This document shows, piece after piece, positions 46,529-59,350 of a stretch of DNA of 64,000 nucleotides (the stretch's first letter is position 1; each line of letters opens with the position of its first letter). Under the pieces are notes generated by a model. It saw only the letters and a program-made list of their open reading frames with translations. It did not search any database and was not told the DNA's origin. This stretch comes from Fomes fomentarius (taxonomy: Eukaryota; Basidiomycota; Agaricomycetes; Polyporales; Polyporaceae), in contig JABYQN010000005.1 of the NCBI GenBank assembly GCA_022606135.1, forward strand, positions 2,852,001-2,916,000, in the 5' to 3' direction. A program made the position numbers and the translations under genes.

Positions 46529-47699
46529 GGTAGAGGAAAGGAGGAGACGCACTAGGCGTCGTGCAGGAAGGAACACAGGGGAAAGCTGAAGGTGGTTCCG
46601 CAGCCTGTGCTGTGGAAGAGCGTCCGATGTTCACACAGTCACGTCCACGCTGGCAGGAGGCGGTAGCAGTGGGCAGTGGACAGCAACAAGTTGAAGAACT
46701 TCAAGAAGAAGGCTGAGCGCGACGCCGAGAACGCAAGACGGACAGTTCGGGCACTTGTACGGCACTCCAAGCCGACAACCCACCCTCGGTCCGCCCGCCC
46801 GGCTTTCTACTCAGTCTTGCCACGCCTCTTGGCGCTACCACACACCCCCGAAATGTGTTCAGTGTCTCTTGCTTCCTCCCTCGTGCTCATGTTACTCATT
46901 TATCATGCCAGATCAATGGTACGGACATCATTACCATCGAGGAGGCGCACATGCCTAGCTGCCTTTTAGCCTATCTTTGTCTTTGGTGCCAATGGAACAG
47001 CAAAAACAACTACATAGTACACCCACATGTTCGAGTGCTGGCCGCTCGGCGACAGGTCATCGCCATTGCGGGGGGGCCGTCGCGCTTGAAGACGTGCATC
47101 GTACACTTTAGTGGACTCCAGAAAGAAGCCGATCTTTGATCAGGAGAAACGTTTGACCTTTTTACAGCCGTATCCTCACATCCGGATAAACCCTCGACTG
47201 GATCCAATGTCCCCAAAGGCAGAATATCTAAACTATGATGCACCGTGCGCCTTACGTCCGAATTATGTCTGAACACGCACCGACTCACTACTACCTCTGC
47301 GACCCAATGCTGCTCCTGCGGCGATCCCTGGCGATTAGACATCCCACAAACAGCGCTGGCTCTGGCGACACTGCAGTACACAATGCGACTCGATATACTT
47401 CTCTCAATCTTTCCTGTCAGTCAAATATGAGACCGCCGAGTAAGTACAAAGTACAGGCTCCGGCCCTTAGCTTGAACACTCCCGCGAGTGGAAACGGCTC
47501 GCACCACAAGTGACATCCATGGGCCGCTCTGCACTCGCGCGTGGGGGCAGTTGCGCGTCGTTCAAGAACGCTAACGCTTCGACGACGTGGACGCCGAGCG
47601 CGATCGGGACGTCGCGAGGCCGCCTCGTTTGCCATGCGATCATACCCTGCGGAAGAGTTGTGGTTTTGTGACGAGCCCCTTCCCTTATGATCCAGGCTG
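46529..47699. other. Intergenic region, no gene seen
   Basis: 1.2 kb upstream of the protease gene. A short Lys-rich frame near 46676 begins at GTG and has no recognisable continuation. No other coding signal was found before duplicated copy B. Confidence 0.45.
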
Positions 47700-47930
47700 G
47701 AAATTGAATGTCAGCCACGCAAGGCTGGACGCGATTTCCCGCCCGCAGAACGTGCCAATTCAGGGGGATTGTCAGCCTCTCAAGGGAGTTTATCCGTCGG
47801 AATGCTCCCGCCCAGCCTCCGCACCTACTTGCACTTGCACCACGATCTGCTTGACGCAGGACGCGACGTTGCTATAGCTTTGAGCGTACGATTCACTTTA
47901 ACTTCTTCCATAACTTCACGATGTCTAGGT

Positions 47931-48899
47931 CTACGTGCAAGAGCTTCCGCGACGAGTGGGCGGCGGCGACGTTCAAGACGCCCGACGAGGTGCCGTTCCT
48001 CAGCTGGACTGAGGACGGGCAGTGTGTCAAGGCTTGGGAGCGCGGGCAGGGGGGTGAGTCGCTTGTTCGAACTGTGTCATGATGAGCGCGCTCAGACATC
48101 TCTCGTAGCCCTTGGAGCGGAGAAGGCGGCAGCAGAGGAGGCGAAGAGACGGGAGGAAGAGGCCGAGGAGGAGCTCTGTGTTGAGAAGATGATCGAGGTG
48201 AGTGCTGGACGCCTGGCCACCGTTTCGCGTATCTGCAACACCAAACAGGCCGACGAGGAAGAGGAGGACATCGTCCAGGAGGTCAAGAAGGCCACCATTA
48301 CGCCGCCTGCGCAGGTCACCAACGTGATCTCTATCACCCTCACCGACACCGACTTCAACAATGTCGTGTTGCAGGTTCTTCCGCTTCCGAGTTGCGACGT
48401 CGACCGCAAGGTCAACGCAAGGGCGATCGCGAGGTGAGCCACACGTGTCGTCTTGGTAAAATGCGTATGTTGACCATGGTACATACAGGTCGTTCAAGGT
48501 GTTCGTCGACGTCGAGGTCGCCGCTCCTGTTCCGGCGTCAGTGAGCGTGGATCTTCTTGGGAATCAGCGCACCAGGGCAGTTTGGACTGGAGACGAGGAT
48601 GAGAGGAAGGAGAACGTGAACGGCGGATGTGTTGTGAAGGCGTGGCGTGCGGCGTCTGAGGGGGTACAGAGGGAGGCGTTGAAGGTGCTGAAGACGAAGA
48701 CGAAGAAGTCGAGTGGGAAGCGTATACGGATAGGTGCCGAGAGTGAGGGCAAAGTAAGTATTCGCTTCACCTTAAACAGTACAGGTCTGACCTCACCGAT
48801 CTACAGAAGCGGTCGACAAGGGTGCGCACGCGCAAGGACTCCAGTCCTAAGACCGGTATCGAGAGCACCGCCCAACGCCAGAGGCACACCCTTACTTGA
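47931..48899 (+). CDS. Unknown protein, duplicated family, copy B
   Basis: Paralogue of the gene at 38509. The ATG at 47931 opens MSRSTCKSFRDEWAAATFKT, then PDEVPFLSWTEDGQCVKAWE. An 11-codon in-frame deletion removes the segment corresponding to LSIEDVRRMYD. The coiled coil (AEKAAAEEAKRREEEAEEEL), the beta-rich segment (TNVISITLTDTDFNNVVLQV), SFKVFVDVEVAAPVPA and the basic tail (RSTRVRTRKDSSPKTG) are all preserved with matching intron positions. Relative to copy A, a 29-nt length difference shifts the frame, so translation ends at 48899 and the last exon of copy A is lost. Changes before that point are in frame, suggesting the protein was long under selection. Confidence 0.6.
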
Positions 48900-49074
48900 T
48901 CCGGTCCTGGTAAGAACGCTTCTTTCCGTCCCACGCAGAGGAGACGAGGCTAACTCTTGAACACTGCAGGGGCAAACCACCACAAGCCGATTCCTGCCAA
49001 GAGCAAAACACAAGCGCGGCAAGCTGAGAGGTGGCGGCGTTTCATCGGCACGCCGTTGAAGTCTCGAGAGAGGA

Positions 49075-49209
49075 GTACGGGGAGGTCCCTTCCCGTTGCA
49101 GGTGAGTGTTTCCTACCCCGAGGGAGGGACGTTTTTGGTCCTGGCGCATACCTCTTCGTGGTCCTCGGGACGAGTACCCACTCTGCCGGAGTGGGGAAAC
49201 CGAAATGCG
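49075..49209. ncRNA. Conserved structured 3' block, copy B (candidate RNA element)
   Basis: Counterpart of 39891-40022. Both hairpin stems are identical (49077-49096 and 49177-49195). One of the two substitutions (A versus G) falls in the loop of the second hairpin, the other just 3' of it. The CAGGTGAGT donor-like motif is retained. In this copy the block lies 176 nt beyond the premature stop, inside a non-ATG plus-strand open frame (48957-49262), and a minus-strand frame is also kept in both copies, so coding use cannot be excluded. Confidence 0.4.
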
Positions 49210-49330
49210 ATCCTATGTATATAGTATGTCCGCTTGGCTTTCGCTCATGTGCTCCTTGGTGAATACAATTTTTCTGTGGGCCACATCGGCAGTAGTCAGA
49301 TCAAGACTTGGAAACCCAGAGAAGCAGTGT

Positions 49331-50632
49331 CAAGGAACGCACCGTGACGGCGCATTCACGTGTTCTTGCACACTCTGCCGCAAGAAGTATGAGTATGTAC
49401 CTCCAGTAGGCGATTCATCCCAAGTTGCGAACATACCTACTATTGAACTCGCGTGTGTAAAGTGTTTCACGGTCGCACTGTGATTGTAATCTGAGCGCCG
49501 AGAGCGATGGTGAGCACTTCGAAGGCTATGCGAATTTGCTGCTAATTGTCCTTGTGTATGTAGCGTCGAAGAGCTCAAGGGGTGTACTGCGTCCGCAGTG
49601 TGATCGCGGATATGACACGGGAGGCGTACGGAGACACCTTTAGGAATACATGCGAGAGCTCAGAGCCTGACACATGCGAAGATCTGGAATGTGTCCACGG
49701 ACGTGTTAGGCATAAAGACGACCAGTGTGTGACACACACTGAGCGAGCGAGGAACGAAAAATCAAGCGCGACCTCGTCTGTGTCGAGGTACAGAGTATGG
49801 GCGGCGACGTGAGTGCCGATGGAGCCAGAAACTTGAAAAGTTGTCAAGGATTACTTTTCACCTGCGCAAAGTCGAGGGGTGCACCGGGCGAGAAGCGAAT
49901 GCCTCGGCAGCGTGCACTAGATCTCCAGAAGAAGGTGAAGGCGAAGGGGTTGTAGAGAGGAAACGGCGGTGCAGTGTCACCTTGAAGTTGAATTCGAAGT
50001 TGAACGAAAGGCATGGGCGTCCGTACCTATTTGCTCAAGCGCTCAGTGCTCAGCCACCTCCACGCCGACCACTCTCCTGTCATCTAATCAGTACTCACCG
50101 TCGCGTCGCCATAATATAGGGGGGAGTCTGACACTTTGCATGCTTTGTGAGCGGAGGTGCTCTTCATATGTCGGGCCAACAAGGATAGTCGTTAAGTCCT
50201 CCTCGATCCCGAGACAGGTTTTGCGTCCTATAGTACTGACTGCCTAGGGAGACTGCCTAGCCGTATAGTAGCGCCGGGAGCCTTCTACCCCTCGCTACTG
50301 CCTGCAAAAGGCTTCAGACAGACGCAGAGGTCGAGTCTGGCTTGGACGTAAAGTTCAACCCCACGCGTTCCAATGAGTGGCGATTCTGTTTCGTGAGTAG
50401 TAATCATCTTTGTAGTGGGAACAATAGCAGCGGAGGATCAGACTGAGGCCAGTCGAACGTGAGGCACAGACCTGAGAAGCTTCGATACTCCGACAATCTG
50501 ATTTCATACTGCACGCACAGAAACAGGTTTGTTCTTCACGCGCTTTACGTGATGGCTTTATAGACAAGCTTCAACATACACCAGTCAGATCGCGCGGGAA
50601 GAGTAGCCGATGCAGTCCGGTCATCCGTACAC
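49331..50632. other. Intergenic region, no gene seen
   Basis: 1.3 kb between duplicated copy B and the 3' end of the xylanase gene. A plus-strand frame at 49582-49812 starts with GTG and lacks splice partners; nothing else is convincing. Confidence 0.5.
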
Positions 50633-52130
<1,498 letters not shown>

Positions 52131-53641
52131 CGTATTGAAAAAGTGAGCTGTATGGGAGAGAGTCGAGGAGAGATGCAGCGCAACGCCGACAACAACTAAC
52201 TCACGGGTCCACGCCCTTTAAAAGCATTGGAGATTGACCTATCCGTCGGAGAGGCTCAGCTTGTGGTACTGTCTCCGTGCAATGCGAGGGTAAAGCATCG
52301 GCCAGAGTTGGCGCACGATGAATGCTTTCCGCGTCCTCGTGAGCTCGATACTAGGAGAGCAGGGAAAGAAGCACCAAATGCGCCCAAACGGCTGTCTTCA
52401 ACCAGCATGGCATCGGAACCAGAAGGCTCCCGTGACTGCAGGGAGATGAGCGTCCAAGCAGGCTATAACAGGACGTGGGTTAGTAACGGACAGTGAGGGC
52501 AGCTATACAGCCCACAGGACAGAGGATCACGACGGTAGGAGCCCAGACTAATGATATGAACCCATATCGATCTCGAGGTGAATACTAGACACATGCTATC
52601 CTTATTCATGGCACATATCACAATGGGTTGTATACTAGACTACCTGCAATGGGCATATCAGTCCATTTAACACCCCACGAGATCGAGCACACGGCAACAT
52701 ACCTCCACAGTGGCACCTGTGAAATCCGTACACGAGACGTGCGAAACAACATGGCTATTCTGGCTATGTGGAGACAGGATGCCCCTCAGAGATACGTCTT
52801 GCGTGCAGCATTCACATAAGGTAGTGCCGCATGACAACGAACTCGACCACGGGGTTGCCGGAGCTGATGCCATTCTACACGATTCTATCGAATCCGAGTC
52901 ATGGCCAGCATGAGTCTGCCAGCGTGTACTGTCGTGACCTATGGTCAGGCACAAACGTACATCGAAGGGCAACTCATGCATCATGCATGACAGTGTGCGA
53001 TGCCATCGCACACTGTCACCCATTTGAATACACCACCAGCTCCACAAAGTTGAACAACGAATACTACTTGCCAGTGCGACGATTCGGATCCGTGCAGTGA
53101 GCCGCCAATGATACCCGCGTTGGGACATCCGTTGCAGTAGATCGCTCACAAGGATGAATAAGAAACACTGTAGTTGGTGTAGAGTTTGTGCCAAGAATCA
53201 TGGTGGAAGTAGAAGGCTAGTAGAACTTCAATCATGCCATCGGCTATACCCGAAAGAGCGCGAGCGGGCGTCTCCACTGCGATAGGAGCGCTCACAATAT
53301 CCGATTTTCGACTTGTCCACCGCAAACTCACACTGTGCGGCCTTCGGAGTCAATCGCTGTACCTCTTCGCGTCACCCTTCCAATGGGAATTGTTGACCTC
53401 GGACATTCTTGAGTCAGACAGGTGTGTGAGTCACGCTAAGTTCCATTTCATTCCGCATACGGTGCACGGTCGTGAGCATCTTAATCTGAACAACGCGAGT
53501 CCGACCATCAGGTTCGTGTCAAGGAGAGCTATTGATTTTGATACATTCAGGGATACCTCTAACCTGCAGATGCACATTGATTCCCGTTCCCAAGCGCGCC
53601 CGAGCCCGTCGGCGAGGATTGAGAAGTCGGAGAGCACTATA
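52131..53641. other. Intergenic region, no gene seen
   Basis: 1.5 kb. The longest frame (52667-53194, minus) starts with TTG, has biased Cys/Ser/Trp content and no recognisable domain. The left end holds the xylanase promoter. Confidence 0.5.
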
Positions 53642-54754
53642 CTATACACCAGTATCCTTGGCCTGTTGCTGTCGGATCCTATCAGAGGATCTCACCGGGG
53701 CTGTCAGAGTCTTTTGACGGGGGGCAGATGTCTTCGCCCGCTTGTTCTTGTTTTCTTTGTTCGAGCCAGTCGGGGCGTTGGCCTGAAGGTCAGTGACTGA
53801 ATAGCTCCCCGGTGAAGCTGTTGCGCTCCTTCCCTTCTTCACTGATGCGCTTGTAGACTGACCCTCTTTTCTGCTCCTGGCCGTGCCGGACCCCAGTTTG
53901 CGGCGCTTCGTCGCTGGCCCTTCATCCGCATGCCCTGCCGCCCGCTTCCGAATTGACTTCCTCACCACTGCTCTTTGGCCTGGCTGTGGGACTGTGATCA
54001 CCAAGCCTGTCTGTCTGGTCCGTGGCATGTAGGGCCCTTGAAGCCTCTTCAACGTGCGCATCACTGACGAACGGTCTCCCCAAGGGACGACATCGGAAGG
54101 ACCCGCGACCAAGTCTGGATAAGTAGCTGAAGAGACATCAGGGAGTTTGCCTTCCGTACACATCGGGATATACTCACCGATGAAATCGTCTACCAGCTGA
54201 AAAGTCATTTCCTCGCACTGCGCGGACCAGAATGCCCAATGGGCGAGCCGATCTGGTGATTTGATGACGGACAATGCCGCATGCACGAAAATCGACTTCG
54301 AGAGCAGAGGAGTCTCCGTCGAATATGCCAGCGTCATGTCATCGACATGCTTGAGGGCTGCACTCCACGCGATCTCGAGCCTTCGCAGATCTCCCGTTTC
54401 CGCCCACAGTGCACGAATGACATCTTCACCCAGGAACTTGGCTTGATGCGTCGTCCACCAGGACTGCGCCATATCTGGGCCGGACAGATGCCATGCCGCA
54501 TTTGCAGCGTTGAGGGCGTGGTCGGCTTGTTGCTTGCAGAGTACTTCCTCAACGCGCTCGATATAACCACGGACGAACGGATGATCGACGGTCATCACGC
54601 CAGATGAACAGTGGTGGTTAGGAGCGTTCGGGGGTAGTGGTTGTGGTTCTCCCCGGACGTTCGAAGTCGGGAATTTTATGTGGACAGGATAGTCCATGTT
54701 GTCGACGTGGGGGAGATGAACGCGGACGGAGGGGAGAGCGATGGTTGTGGACAT
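53642..54754 (-). CDS. Unknown protein with basic tail, paralogue 1 of an adjacent pair
   Basis: Not recognised. The ATG at 54754 opens MSTTIALPSVRVHLPHVDNM. The N-terminal two thirds is helical (VRGYIERVEEVLCKQQADHA, ALNAANAAWHLSGPDMAQSW) and contains LSKSIFVHAALSVIKSPDRL AHWAFWSA, matching KIFTYAALQVIDRPVDRAYC AFWA of the neighbouring gene. The C-terminal third is Lys/Arg/Ser-rich (KSIRKRAAG, ATKRRKLG, ENKNKRAKTSAPRQK), with clear nuclear-localisation character and possible DNA or RNA binding. A 51-nt stretch after DDFIG has a perfect GTGAGT donor, CTGAT branch site and TTCAG acceptor, and its removal keeps the frame, so the real protein is probably 17 residues shorter than the open frame. 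Confidence 0.65.
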   Translation of the reverse strand: MSTTIALPSVRVHLPHVDNMDYPVHIKFPTSNVRGEPQPLPPNAPNHHCSSGVMTVDHPFVRGYIERVEEVLCKQQADHALNAANAAWHLSGPDMAQSWWTTHQAKFLGEDVIRALWAETGDLRRLEIAWSAALKHVDDMTLAYSTETPLLSKSIFVHAALSVIKSPDRLAHWAFWSAQCEEMTFQLVDDFIGEYIPMCTEGKLPDVSSATYPDLVAGPSDVVPWGDRSSVMRTLKRLQGPYMPRTRQTGLVITVPQPGQRAVVRKSIRKRAAGHADEGPATKRRKLGSGTARSRKEGQSTSASVKKGRSATASPGSYSVTDLQANAPTGSNKENKNKRAKTSAPRQKTLTAPVRSSDRIRQQQAKDTGV

Positions 54755-55036
54755 GGTTGTGGTTGAGGTTGTGGTTGAGGTTACAATGCTTGGGCGGCAA
54801 ACAAAGCGAAGCGAGGTGGGTGGTTGCGTTCCGGTCCGGACCTACGCGTTGCTTTCTGTGGTTTGGTGGCTGCTAGAGCTTCCACGCTCTGCCTGCTTTC
54901 CTAAACACTGGACTTACACTGTCTCTGGAAGGCTGTAGACAGCACTCTACGGATTTGTTGAAGGATTGACTGGCCTCCAACTCTGTTTACCGGCTACTAA
55001 TTACCAGCCACATCTCTAGATATCTTCTATAGAACC

Positions 55037-55826
55037 CTACTTTGATGCCTCGGCCAAGAGCCTGCGAACAGTAGACTTTCTCTTCCAATGCCGAATCCAC
55101 TCTTCCACAAGATTACGTGAGTGCTCGATGATTGCTGGCGCATAAAAGCCTTGCCACCACTTGGACCGCTTGATCGATTCTTTATGGTCGCCGTGAATCC
55201 AGTTCGGGAAGCGGATATGATCGGGACTGTCCACCTTGTTATCCACTGCACGAGTTGGAATGATGGTTTCAAACATTAGCTTTAAATCATCGGATGGATT
55301 TATCTTGTCATACGCACCCCAAACCTCATAGGTAGTTTTCGCGACACGTGCGACCGAATTTTGCGCCCAGAATGCGCAATATGCACGATCTACCGGCCTG
55401 TCTATGACCTGAAGTGCCGCATAGGTGAAAATCTTCAACTCCAGACGTGTGTCCATGTGAATGGGTCCTTGTCCAACTACTCGGGGCAAGACATCATATA
55501 GCAGGCGAGCCACATTGTCAGGCTGGGCAATACCGCCGTTCTGGAGCCTCCACTGAGACATAGTCGTCAGGAAGCTCTCAGAGTCGACAGAAGCACCGCT
55601 GTTGAGAGCGTTTTCGAAAGCAGTGAAGTGGGCTCCGTCGAGCTCGCGCTCGAGCTTCCGGCGGTATAACTCGCCAAGGATCTCCCCGAGTTGATCTATC
55701 GTAGCGTGTGGTTAGGCAAGGTTAGTGGAGAGCATGTATAGATCGTATACCATTCGTCTGATACATATATTGGCCGCTTGGGTGGCGCATATACTTTTCC
55801 TCGATGGTGCGTTCGTCGAGAGACAT
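55037..55826 (-). CDS. Unknown protein, paralogue 2 of the adjacent pair
   Basis: Not recognised. The ATG at 55826 opens a short exon (MSLDERTIEEKYMRHPSGQY MYQTN), spliced through a GTATAC donor to DQLGEILGELYRRKLERELD, then FENALNSGASVDSESFLTTM. The shared core LKIFTYAALQVIDRPVDRAY is followed by CAFWAQNSVARVAKTTYEVW. It ends IEHSRNLVEEWIRHWKRKST before the TAG at 55037-55039. It lacks the long basic tail of its neighbour. The two genes are tandem on the minus strand, 282 nt apart, indicating local duplication followed by strong divergence. Confidence 0.65.
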
Positions 55827-57067
55827 ATGGGAAGAATGTGTATTCGTGCGAATGCGACTGAAGCCGAGACGTTGGGTTGGTGCAGGACTGCATGAAGGAA
55901 GCAGCCTTATATACCTACCATATACCTGAAGGGGCCACTGCATTCTTTGTTTCTATGTGGCGATGGGTGGCCAATGTAGTCCGTTCATTGAGCTATGACC
56001 ACTACCGCAGCATACAACGGAAAGTAAGCTTTGTACTTATTGTTCGATATCGCACGACCACATAGCTTTGGATAAAATACCTTGTTGTATACGCGTGTCG
56101 GAGCCTCGATTGTTAATGGCATGTACGCGCAACGATAGGCATGCCTTCTCCGCGCCAATGGGTGAGCAGGCTATCTCCTACGACGGCCTCCATGACGGTG
56201 AACACTGGCAAGGGAGTCCGGAGAAACGATCTGCTAGAAAGTGTCATGCGGAAGAACAGACCTGTTGGCGTGGTGTTGGTGAAGGCTTTCGTCGATGCCC
56301 AGTTGTGCACGTCTGTCTGTCTGATCCAATCAATAGCAGAGGATCCAACTCAGAGAGTGGGGAACCAGATTACCCGCAAGAAGAGTGGATGATAGAGTAG
56401 AGAAGATGTCGAGTTTGCTCAGAACTAGTGAGTAAGTCAGTTTTGAAACGCCGACATCATCCTGCGCGAAAGTTGAAGGATGTTCACTCGCTTGACACGC
56501 ATGAGCTTGACTAGCCCTGCAATCTTGTGGGAAACCGAAGGAGAGCTTAGGGTGCAACTGGCGGTTACGGCGCTTACTGACCGTCGCATCGATCATGATT
56601 GTGTGGACGCTCGCCAAGGTGTGCAGGTTGTCGACCTGAACCTCCGATTGGAGCCCTTTTATAGTAGATCGTGGTAAGCGTGAGCATGTCGAGTGGCGTC
56701 GTAGAGTCAGGGAGGTCGTGACCATCTCGTATGACGTAGATGACGAGAGGGAGGGAAAACTGAAACTGTTTGCGACCGCTGGATATTCCTAGTGCGAATT
56801 CTCAATTTCCGAATCGAAAACGATGAATTAACATGGAACATACTTGGCCTACGGCTTCTTCCAAACTTCACCAGAATAAAAATGGGCCAGGTGCGTGGCC
56901 AAGAACCCACATGGACATCGGAAATCCTCTAGTTTTGTCGGTGGTGGGTGATGGCAACACATACGCGATCAGGCGAGAGCAGGAAAGCAACATTCTACAG
57001 CACAGAGACATCTAGAATACACTGTTCAGGGTCCAAGAGTGATACAAGTGAATATACAGATCAGACC
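55827..57067. other. Intergenic region, no gene seen
   Basis: 1.24 kb. Overlapping frames at 56068-56400 (+) and 56330-56725 (-) have no domain and no convincing splice partners. Confidence 0.45.
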
Positions 57068-58878
57068 TCATATATCGAACCTCCTGATTTCCACCCCCTG
57101 CACGCTCGAAGTGACGATACGCCGGTCGTCGAACACAACCATCCCGCGAACTCCACTGGTCGTCCGTTGCAACACGTCTTGCCACGGATCGGCGCGCCCC
57201 TCGTCGTCTTCATCGTCCAAGCGCTCCGATATCCCACTATTGACCTCCGTCCCCGACCCTGTTTCGAGATCCCATACCCAGATGCTGCCATTCATCCCGA
57301 GGCTGACGCATCGCCCGTCAGCGAGAGCGAGAGCCGAGACAGGCCCAAGTTGTCCATGAAGCGTGCGCACGAACGTGAGCTTCGGCGAGGATGCACCCGA
57401 CAGCGACGAAGGGAGATAAAGTCGATAGAGTTGCAGTCCAGAAGCACTGTGTAAACTCGAGGACGTATACGCCCCGCTGGAGGAGTGTGGCGACGAAGGC
57501 GGGGATACATGAGGAGTGTCATTCGGATTTGACGCTAGCTCGGCCGGATGCTTCTGTCCGGGAGCGAGTACGACCCATTTCCCATCCGTCTGTGTGTCCG
57601 CGACGCAGGCGACCTTGCGCCCCCACTGCTCCCTGACAACGCGCATCTTGTGTTCGTCAACCCACCCTTGAGGGATGTCGATCGCTCGCGTTGTGCGCGT
57701 GTTGGTCACCACCATGTGCTCTGAGGCAGAGTTCGTAATGATGAGTTCTGTCGCTCCAACCGTCCAATGTTCTGGGTACACCGGAATAGCGTAGGCGAGG
57801 ATGAGCTTGTACGTGGTGGCGGAGGGAGTAGAGAGTACCAGTGAACTCGGAGGATACGATGTGAAGGACGTGAGGGTCTGCGTGTGCCTCACTGTGCTGT
57901 CTGAGAGGTCATATAGTGAGAGGTGGAAACACTGGGAGAGCGTGACAAGTAGAGGATGGTGGTAGACAGCTTGGATGATGGGATTGGTACGTGAACTTCG
58001 TGCGGAGGGCAAGAATGTAAGGAGTCGCGATGACGACGCCGGCGTGTGGTGATCGATGGTAAACAATGAGAACTCCCCTGTTGAGAGGAAGCACGCAAGC
58101 CGACCCAGATGTCTCGATGTCGGAGGAGATTGATCCAAAGCAAGTGCAGTGATGTGCAAAGCATTACTAGGACGGTTGGAAGGACAGAGGAGTGTGTGCG
58201 GTGCCTGAGCAGGACAAACCAGGAGCAGGGTTGGAGTCGAACAAGGCTTGGCAGATGCAGCAACAACGACATTGCCTGCTAATAGCAGATGTGTCTCGGT
58301 GAGTGTGGGTGCGGGTACTTGTGAGAACAGCCCGGCTGTGGGCGACAATGACAGTGGGTCTATCAAGCAGCGACCTGGAAGTGGTACATTCGACGAGAGT
58401 CGAGAGTCGAAGGATAGGATGAAAACATACCTGTTCGCCAGTTTGAACTGATGCGAAACATCCACTTCCAGTCCCTCGCGTCTTCCACTTGCGCTCGTCC
58501 TGGCAAAGGCCGGATCTCCCTACCGTCCCCTCTTCCAATGTATCCTCGAGAGCCACGTAAGCGCATTCTACCATATTCGCGGATGTAGAGTGTTTTCCAC
58601 AGCTAGGTCCATGTTCTGTTCAATGTTCCAACGTCCGTGAGGTTGCCATTGATATATACCTGGTTGTCAAGGGACAGTCTCGCCAGATTGCGATTTGTGC
58701 GTTGAATTGAGCAGAGGTCTGACCATGATAGGGAGGAGAGAATGAACAAGATTATCTCGTCAAAGAGCAAAGTGTCGAAGGTAGAACGAGGGTGATGATT
58801 AGGCTGTTGCTGGCCGCCGAGAGCATGCAGTCGCTTGGAAGGAGGAAGAGGTGCCGGTGAGAGCGCGTGCTTTGACAT
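57068..58878 (-). CDS. F-box protein with WD-like beta-propeller region
   Basis: Probable substrate receptor of an SCF ubiquitin ligase. The ATG at 58878 opens MSKHALSPAPLPPSKRLHAL; an F-box follows (TLLFDEIILFILSSLSWSDL, CSIQRTNRNLARLSL). An intron joins to LWKTLYIREYGRMRLRGSRG, the usual segment after an F-box. Another after SNWRTG joins to RCLIDPLSLSPTAGLFSQVP and a propeller-like region (LALADGRCVSLGMNGSIWVW, GVRGMVVFDDRRIVTSS) ending GVEIRRFDI. Only the last one or two repeats look like classical WD40 (IWVWDLETG); the middle is degenerate. The target is unknown. Confidence 0.8.
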
Positions 58879-59350
58879 TGTCTTGAACGATGTCGACTAC
58901 TAGAACTCGCTCAGGCTTCAGTCAAACTCAGTGACAGGAGATGATGGAGATATGTCAGGTCCATAGGGGCGCTATTTGCCAACAATCCCGGACCGGTCCG
59001 ACGGTGGTCCAAACGGCCCGAACATCTCTTTTGCATCCCCTTCGAGATCTATTCGCCCTTCATTCAGAGTTAAACGTTGAACGACTGTGGGTCCCAGCCA
59101 GATTCTCTCCCTGATGCGCCAAATCAAAGCTCCCTGCTGCTTGTGCAATTACCCGCTATGGCCGCATATACGCCATGTTGACTTCTAAGTCAGCGCTTTC
59201 CATCTATTGCCACGTTGTACTTGGATAGTCGAACGACGTCTCGGTCAGCCTCGCATTCTCCTCTCCCAACTATACACGACGTTTGGGGCAAAGAAACTGC
59301 ACCTCTCTACCCTTGGTACTCTTCGCTGACGTGTCTACATATCGTGGGTC
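58879..59350. promoter_or_regulatory. Divergent promoter region of two F-box genes
   Basis: 472 nt between the starts of the F-box/WD gene (-) and the F-box/LRR-like gene (+). No ORF with coding character. Specific motifs are not obvious. Confidence 0.45.

Larger units (their letters stand above)
47700..49330 (+). repeat. Segmental duplication, copy B
   Basis: Partner of the segment at about 38,300-40,130, same orientation. It is slightly shorter because of several deletions, including in-frame losses in exon 1 and exon 4 and a 29-nt difference near the 3' end of the coding part. Border positions are approximate. Confidence 0.85.

Noticed and set aside
46676..46969. Lys-rich ORF beginning DSNKLKNFKKKAERDAENAR
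   Set aside because: It starts at GTG and drifts into low-quality sequence. A nearby GTDIITIEEAH fragment could be a second exon but nothing joins them convincingly.
48957..49262. 101-codon plus-strand ORF over the conserved 3' block of copy B
   Set aside because: It starts without an ATG, and the corresponding frame in copy A is shifted by small indels, so protein coding on this strand is not well supported. Kept only as an alternative explanation.
52667..53194. 175-codon minus-strand ORF rich in Cys, Ser and Trp
   Set aside because: TTG start, no splice signals in a consistent frame, no domain.
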